Counted from the stretch's first letter, positions 1-8,768 are shown. The stretch is 64,000 bases of DNA from Pacificispira sp040217575 (GCA_040217575.1 JAVJPW010000006.1:744001-808000), one strand, 5' to 3'. Program-made: numbers and translations. The notes: generated by a model from the letters alone, not told the origin.

Positions 1-1384
1 ATTCGATCAGCCCCAGCAGCTCCTCTTCATTTCCGACCAAGCCGTCGGTCAGGAACACGACCTGGCGCAGGGCGTTGTCCGCGGTCCCCTGCATGGACAA
101 GGCATCGCGCAAGGGTGCCGCCATTTCCGTGCCGCCGTCGGCTGTCAGGGCTGCGATAAACTTGGACGCTTCGGAAATTCGAGACGGTGTTGCAGGCTGG
201 GACCTGCCGAAAAGCCGCGCATGCCGGTCACTGAACACGATGACGTCAAAACGGTCCTCTGGTTCAAGCGCGCCAATCGCGCCCAGAAGGGCGGTGCGTG
301 CCGCTTCCATCGACTGACCATGCATGGATCCTGAAACATCGACGACGAAAGTAACGTCGCGCGGCCGATCCAGGTCAGTTGCCCGGTCGGCCGTCGGCGG
401 CTGCACCATCGCCAGAAGATAGTCGCGCCCGTCGAATTCCTCGTGAAACAAGACGGCGCCCGGTTCGCTGCCCCGTTCGGTGGACCAACGCAGGATCATG
501 TCCCTGTCTGCAGGTACTTCGCCCGGACGAAGGCCGATCCGGTACTTTTCCCGCAGGCGGGAAACGACAAGGTCATGGGTCGGGCTTTCAAGCGTGGCAA
601 TGTCGCCGCCGGCATCCAGAGTGATTTCAAGCGCGGTCGCGTTTGCCATGCGCGACAGGTCGACCGGAAACCCAAGGCGTTCGGATTCTTCCATCTGACG
701 GGCGATGGCCGCGCGAAGCGCCGGGTGGTCGATTGCGGCCAGCGTCGGGTCTGGCATGTAGCGCGGGGCAGCAACAAGCGGCATCGTAAAGGCAAAGGCG
801 TCGCCTTCGCGCGCGGCGGTCGACTGAAAGTCCAGTTCTACGGAAATCTGTTCCCCGGGCCCGATATTGGCCAGCGACAGGCTGAACAGATTGGCGCGTT
901 CCTGGTCCAAAAGCGCCGCGGTCTGACCGGCCGCGCGGGCGGCATCATAGGTTTCGGCCGCTTCATCGCGTTCCTGGATCAGGCCTTCGATGACCCGGTC
1001 GCCGACGCGAATTGTCAATTGGTCGACCGCCGCATCGTCTGGCAGCGGAAACCGATAGATCCCTTCGACCCAATGATCGCTTTCGTTTCTGAACACTTGC
1101 GTCACGGAACCGCGCGCCACGATGGCGGCAATGTCGATGCGGATCGACTGGATAAGCCGTGGAGCAGGGACGAAGGCTTCATCTTCCGTTCCCATTTCAC
1201 GAAGGTATAGACCGTCTTCCAGCCCGCCGTCAGCGGCACGCGCCGTCCCGGTCACCGCCATCAGGGCCGAGGCGAAGAATGCAATAATGCAAACTGTGCT
1301 GACGACCCGCACGACCCACCGGTCGCGTTCCGCCAGTCGCTGCTTCTTCGTTGGGTAGGAGAATGTTTCGATGTGAATCGTCAT
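1..1384 (-). CDS. VIT and von Willebrand A domain surface protein, C-terminus cut by window edge
   Basis: An open minus-strand frame runs from an ATG at 1384 off the left end of the window. The predicted N-terminus has a basic stretch and a hydrophobic segment ending in TGTARAADGG, a likely signal sequence. A VIT domain follows (VTQVFRNESDHWVEGIYRFPLP). A vWA domain near the cut end has the metal-binding motif DVSGSM (about 320-345) and FLTDG (about 40-60). This order matches the marine proteobacterial sortase-target (TIGR03788-like) proteins, which sit beside a class GN sortase; that neighbour would lie outside the window. An in-frame ATG at 1393 follows an AAAGGAG only two bases away, so 1384 is slightly preferred. 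The sorting signal cannot be checked because the end is missing. Confidence 0.8.
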   Translation of the reverse strand, partial: MTIHIETFSYPTKKQRLAERDRWVVRVVSTVCIIAFFASALMAVTGTARAADGGLEDGLYLREMGTEDEAFVPAPRLIQSIRIDIAAIVARGSVTQVFRNESDHWVEGIYRFPLPDDAAVDQLTIRVGDRVIEGLIQERDEAAETYDAARAAGQTAALLDQERANLFSLSLANIGPGEQISVELDFQSTAAREGDAFAFTMPLVAAPRYMPDPTLAAIDHPALRAAIARQMEESERLGFPVDLSRMANATALEITLDAGGDIATLESPTHDLVVSRLREKYRIGLRPGEVPADRDMILRWSTERGSEPGAVLFHEEFDGRDYLLAMVQPPTADRATDLDRPRDVTFVVDVSGSMHGQSMEAARTALLGAIGALEPEDRFDVIVFSDRHARLFGRSQPATPSRISEASKFIAALTADGGTEMAAPLRDALSMQGTADNALRQVVFLTDGLVGNEEELLGLIE

Positions 1385-1632
1385 GGGCCTCATCGCTCCT
1401 TTATCGGCAACCGGTGCCTGCCGCCGTCATTGCGGTACCCAAGATGGACGCTGATCAGGGCGCGCAGGCGAAAGTCCGTGGGCGTTTCGGCGGTCCTTTT
1501 CGGGCGAAATCGTGGCGATGGTCGCACTTGCCCTAATTTCAGGCGGTTTGCGGCGTTGCAGGCCAGCGGGGAAGGGCGTAGGTTTCGACGCGTCCACGCC
1601 AGTATTTTCCCATAATCGGAGGAGCCGGGATC

Positions 1633-2841
1633 ATGGCCTTTCTCGCCGACCGACTGAAACGCATCAAACCGTCACCCACCGTCGCCGTCACCGCGAAGGC
1701 AAATGAACTGAAGGCACAGGGGCGTGACGTCATCGGCCTTGGCGCCGGTGAACCAGATTTCGATACGCCCGAATACATCAAGAAGGCGGCCTATGATGCG
1801 ATTGCGGCCGGTAAGACGAAGTACGGTCCGCCGCCCGGCATACCCCAGCTGCGTGAGGCGATTGCCCGCAAGCTGAAGCGGGACAACGGCCTGGATTACG
1901 ATCCGTCGCAGATCACCGTCGGTGCCGGTGGCAAGCAGACTATTTTCAATGCCATGATGGCGACCGCGAATCCCGGGGATGAGGTGTTGATTCCCGCACC
2001 GTTCTGGGTCAGCTACACAGACATTGCCGCCCTGATGGAAGGCGAGCCGGTGCTGATCGACTGCCCGGCGGAAAACGGGTTCAAGCTTCAGCCCGACCAG
2101 CTGCGTGCCGCAATCACGCCGAAGACGAAATGGCTGATGCTGAACAGCCCGTCCAACCCGACGGGCGCGGCCTATTCGGCGGACGAACTGAAAGCCTTGG
2201 CGCAGGTGCTGCTGGAACCCGGCTGTGACCACGTTCACGTCATGACCGACGATATGTATGAATTCATCGTCTATGACGGGTTCAAATTCGCAACGATAGC
2301 CCAGGTTGAACCGAAGCTTTACGACCGGACGCTCACACTCAATGGATTTTCAAAAGCCTATTCCATGACGGGTTGGCGCCTAGGTTATGCTGCCGGTAAC
2401 GCCGACCTGATCAAGGCGATCAACATGCTGAACTCACAGTCGACGACATCGCCCGCGACGTTCGTCCAATGGGCCGCCGTCGCTGCGTTGGAAGGTGATC
2501 ATTCGTTCATCGAAAAGAACAACGAGGTATTTCGTCAGCGCCGGGACCTTGTGGTCGGTATGCTGAATCAATGTCCGGGACTTTCCTGCCCGACGCCGGA
2601 AGGCGCGTTCTATGTCTATCCGTCCTGTGCCGGGGTGATTGGGCAGAAGACGCCGTCGGGTAATGTGATCGAAACGGACGAAGATTTCATCGCCTATCTG
2701 CTGGAAGACAAGGGCGTTGCGGCGGTACATGGTGCGGCCTTCGGGCTGTCGCCGTATTTCCGCATTTCCTATGCGACATCGACCGAAGCCCTGGAAGAAG
2801 CATGCAAGCGGATCCAGTCCGCGTGCAATCAGCTGAGTTGA
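1633..2841 (+). CDS. Aspartate aminotransferase, class I/II (AAT-Ib type)
   Basis: The 402-residue product matches fold-type I aminotransferases of the AAT-Ib group common in alphaproteobacteria, which swap the amino group between aspartate and 2-oxoglutarate in the cytoplasm using PLP. Visible landmarks are GAGEPDFDTP near residue 38, the substrate-loop NSPSNPTG near 171-178, the PLP lysine K241 in GFSKAYSMTGWRLGY, and FRISYATS near the C-terminus. The ATG follows a good GGAGGAG site. Aspartate versus prephenate or another keto acid as the preferred substrate cannot be settled by eye. The next gene starts about 28 bases downstream and may be cotranscribed. Confidence 0.9.
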   Translation: MAFLADRLKRIKPSPTVAVTAKANELKAQGRDVIGLGAGEPDFDTPEYIKKAAYDAIAAGKTKYGPPPGIPQLREAIARKLKRDNGLDYDPSQITVGAGGKQTIFNAMMATANPGDEVLIPAPFWVSYTDIAALMEGEPVLIDCPAENGFKLQPDQLRAAITPKTKWLMLNSPSNPTGAAYSADELKALAQVLLEPGCDHVHVMTDDMYEFIVYDGFKFATIAQVEPKLYDRTLTLNGFSKAYSMTGWRLGYAAGNADLIKAINMLNSQSTTSPATFVQWAAVAALEGDHSFIEKNNEVFRQRRDLVVGMLNQCPGLSCPTPEGAFYVYPSCAGVIGQKTPSGNVIETDEDFIAYLLEDKGVAAVHGAAFGLSPYFRISYATSTEALEEACKRIQSACNQLS

Positions 2842-2869
2842 GGTGCAAGGCGAGGGTCGGGTCTTTGAC

Positions 2870-3604
2870 ATGACGCCCATCAATTTCGTCGAGGCACTGC
2901 TGGAAGAACTGGGGCCGATGGCGCGCGATGATGTCGCGCTCCTGCCCTTTGTTGCGCATATGGTGAAGGCCGGGCGCGAAGGGTTCGACGAGGCACCATT
3001 ACCGGACCGCCCCCGACAGCCGGATCACGTGGACACCGCGCTTCAGGGTATTGCGGCCCGAACGCCGTTTGCCGAAGCTGTGGAATGGATCGCCCGGAAT
3101 GCCGAATGGCGGCGGGTTCTGACCGAACATGCGGACGTGCCGCCGAAGCTGTCGTCGGGTATGCATGCAGCCCATGTTCTGGGGCCGGCGGGTGTGTTGC
3201 GGACCGAAGTCATGCGCGGCGGCCTGTTCCTTCTGGCGCCGGGCATTCATTATCCGCTGCACACCCATGTATCGCCGGAACTCTACTACGTCCTGTCAGG
3301 GACTGTGTGGATTCAGCACGGCGTTGATGGAAAGCCGGAACCGCACGGTGCGGGCACCTATTCCATTACCCCGACCGGACGCACCCATTCGCTGACGACC
3401 GGGGATGAACCTGTCCTGATCGCCTTTCTGTGGATCGGGGATGCGAACAATCCGATTTACTGGTGGGAACAGGATGCCGGTGGTGCGTGGCATCGCGCGC
3501 CGTGGATCCGCAACCCGGACGCCAGTTGGAAACGCGGCGAAACCAGCCCGGTAACGGCTGACCTTTTGGCTGCGCAGACCCTGAATCCGGACGCGCCGGC
3601 GTGA
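2870..3604 (+). CDS. DMSP lyase-like cupin protein
   Basis: The C-terminal half is a cupin with the metal-site pattern of the DddL/DddQ/DddW/DddK DMSP lyases (PF16867). With the ATG start it shows H131-T-H133, E137, Y139 and H173. The spacing of these residues is close to the metal ligands and catalytic tyrosine described for DddK. The following EPVLIAFLWIGDA is also typical of the family. Such enzymes cleave dimethylsulfoniopropionate to DMS and acrylate, but many cupins share this core and activity is inferred. The N-terminal 90 residues are helical and lack a signal peptide. A GTG at 2843 is an alternative in-frame start (253 residues). Its stop overlaps the start of the next gene, so the two form an operon. 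Confidence 0.6.
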   Translation: MTPINFVEALLEELGPMARDDVALLPFVAHMVKAGREGFDEAPLPDRPRQPDHVDTALQGIAARTPFAEAVEWIARNAEWRRVLTEHADVPPKLSSGMHAAHVLGPAGVLRTEVMRGGLFLLAPGIHYPLHTHVSPELYYVLSGTVWIQHGVDGKPEPHGAGTYSITPTGRTHSLTTGDEPVLIAFLWIGDANNPIYWWEQDAGGAWHRAPWIRNPDASWKRGETSPVTADLLAAQTLNPDAPA

Positions 3605-4368
3605 CGGACCGCACGGGCACAGCGCTTGCGGTCGCACGCCTTAACGGAACAAAACTGGCGGTTCATCCCGGTCCCACCCTGACCAGCGTCCAGCAAGCTT
3701 ATGATACCCAGTCAGAGATGGTTCGTGAACTGGACCTGCCGATTGCGGGGTGGAAAATCGGCGCGACCAGCAAGCGCGCACAGGAAGCCGTCGGTTCCGA
3801 CGATCCGTTTTTCGGGCCGATGTTTCAACGATGGATTTATCAATCGCCGACCCGTGTCCCGGTTCCAGTCGGGTCCATCGCGCTGATCGAATCCGAAATA
3901 GCCTATCATTTTGCCAAAGACGTCCCGGTTGGCGACGGTGGTGTGGATACCGATGCCCTGCTTTCGTCAATTGGCTCTATCGCGCCGGCAATTGAAATCG
4001 TGGATACCCGGATTGTCGGCGGGATCGGGATCGGCGCGCGATGGTTGATTGCCGACGGTGGTGCGAACCATGCCTTCATCCATGGAACAGAGCGTGCGGA
4101 CTGGCGCCCGGAAGACCTGGATTCGATCCAGGTCACTGTTTCAATGGATGGGACAGAAATGGGCAGCGGTACCGGGCGCAATGCTTTGGGCGGACAGGTG
4201 AATGCCCTTCGCTGGCTGGCGGATGCGCTGGCGGAACAGGGCCAGCCCCTGAAGGCCGGGGATTGGGTGACGACCGGTGTGATTGCCCCGTTCTTCAACG
4301 GGGAACGCGGCGTTCCGATTGTTGCGGACTTCGGTGATCTTGGGCGCGTCGAAATCGCGTTGATCTGA
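3601..4368 (+). CDS. 2-keto-4-pentenoate hydratase / FAH-superfamily enzyme
   Basis: The 255-residue protein belongs to the fumarylacetoacetate hydrolase superfamily, closest in layout to 2-keto-4-pentenoate hydratases (MhpD/XylJ). GWKIGATS near residue 50, the metal-site block ESEIAYHFAKD, AIEIVDTR and the C-terminal GDWVTTGVI are all present. These enzymes hydrate or decarboxylate 2-oxo acids using a divalent metal. The GTG start lies inside the stop codon of the cupin gene (GTGA overlap), so the two are almost certainly translated together. Why a hydratase should follow a DMSP-lyase-like cupin is unclear. A link to acrylate or a related unsaturated acid would be speculation. Confidence 0.8.
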   Translation: MTDRTGTALAVARLNGTKLAVHPGPTLTSVQQAYDTQSEMVRELDLPIAGWKIGATSKRAQEAVGSDDPFFGPMFQRWIYQSPTRVPVPVGSIALIESEIAYHFAKDVPVGDGGVDTDALLSSIGSIAPAIEIVDTRIVGGIGIGARWLIADGGANHAFIHGTERADWRPEDLDSIQVTVSMDGTEMGSGTGRNALGGQVNALRWLADALAEQGQPLKAGDWVTTGVIAPFFNGERGVPIVADFGDLGRVEIALI

Positions 4369-4374
4369 CGGCCT

Positions 4375-4980
4375 TCAAGGCGCTGCGAACAGCATGATCA
4401 GGAATACCCGGTCCAGCCCGGTTTCGGTCCGTGTCGGATAGAGAAATCGCAGGTAGCGCACCCAGGTAAGGTCGGAGATGCTGACATTGCCGGAACTGGC
4501 GCGCGGGACGCGTTCTTCCAGGGTTGTGGCGTATTCCTGAATGATCGCCTCGGCCTTTTCGCCAACCAGGACATCGCGCAAACAGATGCCGCGCAGATTG
4601 CGCTTGGCTATGGCATTGATGTTTTCGCCCACGAACCCGTATCTGAAGTCAATCACCCCGCCTTCGCGGTCGACCTTGTCCAGGTAGGCAATCGACGGCA
4701 TCAGCCGGGCGAAGGGCTGTATGTCGAACCGTGACCAGTTCAGGATGCCGCCGTCCGACATGGTTCGCAGACGTGCATCCGCATCTTCCATATCGGCCAG
4801 TGCAACCGCTTCTTCAAAAGGGACGGAACGCGGGGCGTTCGCACTCATCGCGTCGGCGGGAACGCCGTCTGGTCCCGCCTGATGGTTGGCCAAGTCTTCA
4901 AAGCTAACAGTGTACACGCTTCCGGGCTCCCCAAATTCGGAAGATGTTGGAACACTGAACGCAGGCCGCTGGCAATGCAA
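4375..4980 (-). CDS. PAS_5-type PAS domain protein
   Basis: This 201-residue protein carries a single PAS domain of the alphaproteobacterial PAS_5 type (PF07310), seen as WSRFDIQPFARLMPSIAYLDKV and FRYGFVGENINAIAKR. It has no output domain, no transmembrane segment and no signal peptide. The family is widespread in Rhodospirillales and Rhizobiales, and its role is mostly unknown, possibly sensing a small ligand. It converges on the hydratase gene with only six bases between stops. The first 40 to 50 residues look disordered, so a start further downstream is possible, for example the methionine before SANAPRS. Confidence 0.7.
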   Translation of the reverse strand: MHCQRPAFSVPTSSEFGEPGSVYTVSFEDLANHQAGPDGVPADAMSANAPRSVPFEEAVALADMEDADARLRTMSDGGILNWSRFDIQPFARLMPSIAYLDKVDREGGVIDFRYGFVGENINAIAKRNLRGICLRDVLVGEKAEAIIQEYATTLEERVPRASSGNVSISDLTWVRYLRFLYPTRTETGLDRVFLIMLFAAP

Positions 4981-5038
4981 TCCGGATCACGATAGGCTTG
5001 GTTGAAAATAATCACCAAAATCAGGAGAGTATGTTTCC

Positions 5039-5203
5039 ATGGATCTCGTTCGGATTATCATCGCTATCTTTCTTCCGCCCGTTGCAGCCTTTCTGACGGT
5101 CGGGATCGGACTTCATTTCTGGCTGAACATTCTTCTGACGATACTTGGGTTCCTGCCTGGGATGATCCATGCCCTTTGGCTCGTGGTTAAAAAGAACGAC
5201 TAG
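5039..5203 (+). CDS. YqaE/Pmp3-family small membrane protein
   Basis: A 54-residue protein starts at ATG 5039. It reads MDLVRIIIAIFLPP, then FLTVGIGLHFWLNILLT, GFLPGMIHALWLVV and a charged KKND tail. This is the Pmp3/UPF0057 pattern of two transmembrane segments, with the conserved FLPP, a short polar loop and LGFxPGxIHA. Such proteolipids sit in the cytoplasmic membrane and in yeast and plants modulate membrane potential under salt or cold stress. The bacterial role is unclear. An AGGAG lies about 11 bases upstream. The D-threonine aldolase-like gene begins ten bases downstream. Confidence 0.85.
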   Translation: MDLVRIIIAIFLPPVAAFLTVGIGLHFWLNILLTILGFLPGMIHALWLVVKKND

Positions 5204-5212
5204 AACCGCCTG

Positions 5213-6319
5213 ATGACGCGGCTTTCCGACCTTGAAACGCCCTGTCTGATTCTGGACCGGGACCGGCTGGTTAAAAACATCGGGCGGATGCGCACGGCCG
5301 TCGACCGGCTGGGCGTTCGTCTGCGCCCGCACCTTAAGACGTCAAAGTCTGTCGAAGTGGCAAAGCTTTTCGGCGGCGGCGGGATAACCGTTTCCACATT
5401 GCGGGAGGCGGAATATTTCGCGGACGCGGGCATTTCAGACATCACCTACGCGGTGGGCATCGCGCCAGGGCGACTTGCCCGTGCGGCCCGGCTGGTCGAA
5501 CGCGGCATCGACCTGAAGATACTGGTGGATACGCCGGAAGCGGCCCGCTGCGCGGCCGAAAGTGGCGTATCCTTCAAGACGCTGATCGAAGTGGACTGCG
5601 GGGACGGACGCGGGGGTATTGTGCCGGACGACCCGCGGCTGATGGAAACCGCCGCAGCCTGTCAGAAAGACGGAACAACCGTGCTGCACGGTGTTCTGAC
5701 CCATGCGGGCCATTCCTACGGTGTTGCGGACGAAACCGCGGTTGCAAGGATTGCCGAAGATGAAAGACAGGCCGTGGTGCGCGCCGCGGAACGTTTGCGC
5801 GATGCGGGGCACGCGATTTCCACCGTCAGTGCCGGGTCCACGCCGACGGCCCTGATGAGCCGCGATGCAACGGGCCTGACGGAATATCGCGCCGGTGTTT
5901 TCGTCTTTTTTGACATGGACCAACAGTCGCGCGGTGTCTGTCAGATGGACGATCTTGCGCTGAGCGTTCTGACGACCGTCATCGGACATAACAGATCAGC
6001 CGGGAAAATTCTGTTGGATGCAGGCGGACTGGCGCTGTCAAAGGATACAGGCGCCAATACCTTCCGCCCGGAGGTGGGGTACGGTGCCGTGTGCGACCTG
6101 GATGCGCACCCGATCGACGGGCTTTTCGTCACGTCCGTCAGTCAGGAACACGGCCATGTTCGCCTGGGCGGGGGGCATGAATTCGAAGACTTCCCAGTGG
6201 GAACGCGTCTTAGGGTGATGCCGAACCATGCCTGTATGACGGCAGCGGCGTACGACCGGTATCATGTCCTGAACGGCGATGAGCCGGGGGCGGTTTGGGG
6301 CCGCTGCAACGGCTGGTGA
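5213..6319 (+). CDS. D-threonine aldolase / D-serine dehydratase-like PLP enzyme (DSD1 family)
   Basis: The 368-residue protein has an alanine-racemase-type PLP barrel (LETPCLILDRDRLVKNI, then the PLP lysine in RPHLKTSKS near residue 42). The C-terminal domain ends in PNHACMTAAAY, where H and C form the metal site of D-threonine aldolases and eukaryotic-type D-serine dehydratases. It should act on D-3-hydroxyamino acids in the cytoplasm, giving glycine plus an aldehyde, or pyruvate plus ammonia. A glycine product would fit the glyoxylate/serine genes downstream, but that link is inference. It probably shares a transcript with the Pmp3 gene. Confidence 0.8.
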   Translation: MTRLSDLETPCLILDRDRLVKNIGRMRTAVDRLGVRLRPHLKTSKSVEVAKLFGGGGITVSTLREAEYFADAGISDITYAVGIAPGRLARAARLVERGIDLKILVDTPEAARCAAESGVSFKTLIEVDCGDGRGGIVPDDPRLMETAAACQKDGTTVLHGVLTHAGHSYGVADETAVARIAEDERQAVVRAAERLRDAGHAISTVSAGSTPTALMSRDATGLTEYRAGVFVFFDMDQQSRGVCQMDDLALSVLTTVIGHNRSAGKILLDAGGLALSKDTGANTFRPEVGYGAVCDLDAHPIDGLFVTSVSQEHGHVRLGGGHEFEDFPVGTRLRVMPNHACMTAAAYDRYHVLNGDEPGAVWGRCNGW

Positions 6320-6478
6320 CAATCCATTCCGCCTAAAATCCAGTCAATTCGGCTGGAAAGCGCGATTCGGCGTCGCATTCTTGGCAAACATCCCGAACAC
6401 AGCGCGCGACAGTGCGCTCTTTGCTGTCGTGTGTCGGACTTGGAAGAAAGAAGTCCTGGGTGGGGTGGAAGTCACGGA

Positions 6479-7099
6479 ATGGCGAATCCGATCGATATAT
6501 TCGTTGCCGACAAGAATCCGCTGGTGCGCCGGGGGCTGAAGGCCCTGTGCGACGAAGACGGCCGGTTTACCTGTCATGGGTGCTTCGAATCCGGGGAGCA
6601 GTTCATCGACGCCATCCTGGAAAGCGATGTCCAGATTGGCGTCATCGGGTGGCTGTTGATCGACATGCGCGGGGACGAGGTTTTGCGCAAACTGAACGCA
6701 GCCGCAGCCCGCAAAAGGATCGTGGTCTATACCGGGTCACGGCATCCGGGCATTCCGAAACAGGTCATGGCGCTGGGTGGGTTTGGGTTCGTTTCCAAAA
6801 GCGAACCGCCGGAATTCCTGTTGGACACGTTGGCTGACGTATCACACGGGCGGATCAGCTTTCCCTATATCGATGTGCGGTCGCTTTATAACGACCCGTT
6901 CGCGACCCTGACAAAACGGGAAAGGGAACTCCTGAAGGCGTTGAGCGAGGGGTGGACGAACATTCAGATCGCACGGCGCTATGGGATTTCCGACAATACC
7001 GTGAAATTTCATCTGAAGAACCTTTACGAGAAACTTGACGTCAGCAATCGTGCCATGGCGGTCGCGATCTACGTGGAACGACAGCAAGGTCTTGATTAG
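6479..7099 (+). CDS. LuxR-type DNA-binding regulator with degenerate receiver domain
   Basis: The C-terminal third is a clear LuxR/GerE helix-turn-helix (LTKRERELLKALSEGWTNIQ, ISDNTVKFHLKNLYEKL). The N-terminal 115 residues align with a response-regulator receiver (IFVADKNPLVRRGLKAL at the start, VYTGS, and GFGFVSKS at the end). Where the phosphorylated aspartate should sit, the protein reads GVIGWLLIDM, with G57/W58 at the position. It is therefore probably a phosphorylation-independent pseudo-receiver. I chose the ATG at 6479 over the GTG at 6431 because homology begins there. It lies upstream of sgaA-mtkAB on the same strand and is a natural candidate to control them. Confidence 0.8.
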   Translation: MANPIDIFVADKNPLVRRGLKALCDEDGRFTCHGCFESGEQFIDAILESDVQIGVIGWLLIDMRGDEVLRKLNAAAARKRIVVYTGSRHPGIPKQVMALGGFGFVSKSEPPEFLLDTLADVSHGRISFPYIDVRSLYNDPFATLTKRERELLKALSEGWTNIQIARRYGISDNTVKFHLKNLYEKLDVSNRAMAVAIYVERQQGLD

Positions 7100-7228
7100 G
7101 CAACTGTTTTTCCCGTTTCGGTAGGGTGAAACCTACCCGTTTGGCGATTTTATTCCCATCCATAAGAGTTTCCGCCCCCATCCTTTCTGGGGATACCACG
7201 GAATCGAAAAACGTCGCATCAAGAAGAC

Positions 7229-7313
7229 GAAGCGGATGGGAAGGTCCGGTTCGGACAAGGTGGACGCCAAATCCGAACTTAGGGCCGCCGGGGCCCCATC
7301 CGCTTTTCTTTTT
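7229..7313 (+). terminator. Terminator-like structured element upstream of sgaA
   Basis: Positions 7230-7240 (AAGCGGATGGG) are the exact reverse complement of 7295-7305, and a G-T pair extends the stem to 12 pairs. The enclosed 54 bases hold a second hairpin (GTCCG at 7244-7248 with CGGAC at 7252-7256) and a GC-rich arm. The outer stem runs directly into a T-rich tract (7304-7313, TTTTCTTTTT). This is the form of an intrinsic terminator with a large structured loop, ending about 260 bases before sgaA. The preceding 7100-7228 also holds a small hairpin (7120-7137) and no convincing gene. It could end the regulator transcript, end a small RNA, or act as an attenuator. Confidence 0.5.
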
Positions 7314-7346
7314 CCCGAAACCGCCCCGCGCGAAAGACCGGTCCGT

Positions 7347-7520
7347 ATGTCCCGAACTCAGTCGCAAGAGGCAGATCAGCAAGCCGTCATTCCGTTTCGG
7401 CCCTACCTTGCGTTCAGCGCGCCGGAACCGGGAACGACCCGCTGTTCGACGGCGTCGAACTCCCCGTCTGATTTCTTCGATGCCATGCGCGCGGTGGAAC
7501 GCGAATTCTATGACCGTTGA
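7347..7520 (+). CDS. Possible small protein between regulator and sgaA
   Basis: An open frame of 57 codons starts at ATG 7347 and ends at 7520. It contains FRPYLAF and ends with FFDAMRAVEREFYDR, which looks protein-like. The frame can be extended to 7236, but that would run through the terminator-like stem, so only the downstream part is proposed. No good ribosome site is visible. I recognise no family. It would be the first gene of the sgaA transcript if real. Confidence 0.3.
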   Translation: MSRTQSQEADQQAVIPFRPYLAFSAPEPGTTRCSTASNSPSDFFDAMRAVEREFYDR

Positions 7521-7574
7521 CCCTTGCAGCCGGATGCAACGCAACACCGGCCCTTGTTTCAGGAGGTAGCTGAC

Positions 7575-8768
7575 GTGAGCGAACCCAAGCATCTTTTTAT
7601 TCCCGGCCCCACCAACATACCGGACCGCGTGCGCCGGTCGATGAACCTGGCGATGGAAGATATTCGTGCACCGGACTTTCCGGAACTGACGAAGCCGCTG
7701 TTTCAGGACCTGAAAACAGTGTTCAAGGGCCAGAATGCCGAAATCTTCATTTTCCCGTCGTCCGGGACCGGCGCGTGGGAAGCCGCACTGACCAACACGC
7801 TTTCGCCGGGGGACAAGGTGATCGTCGCGTCGTTCGGTCAGTTTTCCATGCTGTGGGCGAAAATGTGCCGCGACCTGGGATTCGACACCGAAGAATGGGA
7901 AGTCGAATGGGGCGATGCCTTTCCCGTAGACCGGTTGGCAGAGCGATTGGCGCAGACCGATGCCGAACTGGTGAAAGCCGTCCTGGTCTGCCAGAACGAA
8001 ACCGCGACAGGCGTTGCTTCGGACGTTGCTGCCGTGCGCCGCGTCCTGGATGCGGCGGGTCATCCGGCGCTTCTGATGGTGGACGGTATCAGTTCCATCG
8101 CGTCGATCGAATTTCGCATGGACGATTGGGGCGTGGACCTGGCCATCGCAGGGTCTCAGAAAGGGTTGATGCTGCCGACGGGCCTGTCCGTTCTGGCGGT
8201 CAGTCAAAAGGCGCTGGAGGCATCGCGGTCGGCGACCAGTCGGCGCAGCTATTTTGATTTCGCCTGGCATGCCGGTGCCAACGAACAGGGATATTTCCCC
8301 TATACACCCGCCACCCAGTTGCTGCGCGGCCTTCGCACCGCGCTGGATATCCTTCTCGAAGAAGGAATAGAGAATGTCTGGGCCCGCCACCATCGGATGG
8401 CCGAAGGCGTGCGCCGCGCGGTACACGCCTGGGGACTGGACTGTTGCGCGCGCAGCCCGGAAATCGCGTCGGACACGGTGACCGCCGTTATGGTGCCGGA
8501 AGGGTTCGACGGCGCAGAAGTCATCCGGACCGCCTACTACAAATACAACACATCCTTTGGCGCGGGCCTGACGAAGGTCGCGGGAAAACTGTTCCGCATC
8601 GGGCACCTTGGCATGCTGGACGAAGTCAAGATCCTGTCCGGCATTGCGGCGGCCGAAATCGCCATGCGCGACTGCGGCATCGACATCAAGGCCGGGTCGG
8701 GCGTGGGCGCCGCGATCGAATATTACCGCGGTGCGGACAATGCTGCGCTGGCCACGGCGGCTGAATAA
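7575..8768 (+). CDS. sgaA: Serine-glyoxylate aminotransferase
   Basis: The product (397 residues from GTG 7575, which has an AGGAGG eight bases upstream) is a class V aminotransferase. FIPGPTNIP begins the chain, SSGTGAWEAAL binds the cofactor phosphate, and the PLP lysine is K196 in GSQKGLMLPTG. It moves the amino group of serine to glyoxylate, giving hydroxypyruvate and glycine, a key step of the serine cycle and of glyoxylate handling. A TTG/CTG-type upstream extension to 7524 is less likely than the GTG with its strong ribosome site. It is followed by mtkA and mtkB, the order seen in serine-cycle clusters. Confidence 0.9.
   Translation: MSEPKHLFIPGPTNIPDRVRRSMNLAMEDIRAPDFPELTKPLFQDLKTVFKGQNAEIFIFPSSGTGAWEAALTNTLSPGDKVIVASFGQFSMLWAKMCRDLGFDTEEWEVEWGDAFPVDRLAERLAQTDAELVKAVLVCQNETATGVASDVAAVRRVLDAAGHPALLMVDGISSIASIEFRMDDWGVDLAIAGSQKGLMLPTGLSVLAVSQKALEASRSATSRRSYFDFAWHAGANEQGYFPYTPATQLLRGLRTALDILLEEGIENVWARHHRMAEGVRRAVHAWGLDCCARSPEIASDTVTAVMVPEGFDGAEVIRTAYYKYNTSFGAGLTKVAGKLFRIGHLGMLDEVKILSGIAAAEIAMRDCGIDIKAGSGVGAAIEYYRGADNAALATAAE

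Noticed and set aside
443..1210. Plus-strand open frame of 255 codons
   Set aside because: It is antisense to the VIT/vWA protein, whose signal peptide, VIT domain and MIDAS motif are evident on the minus strand.
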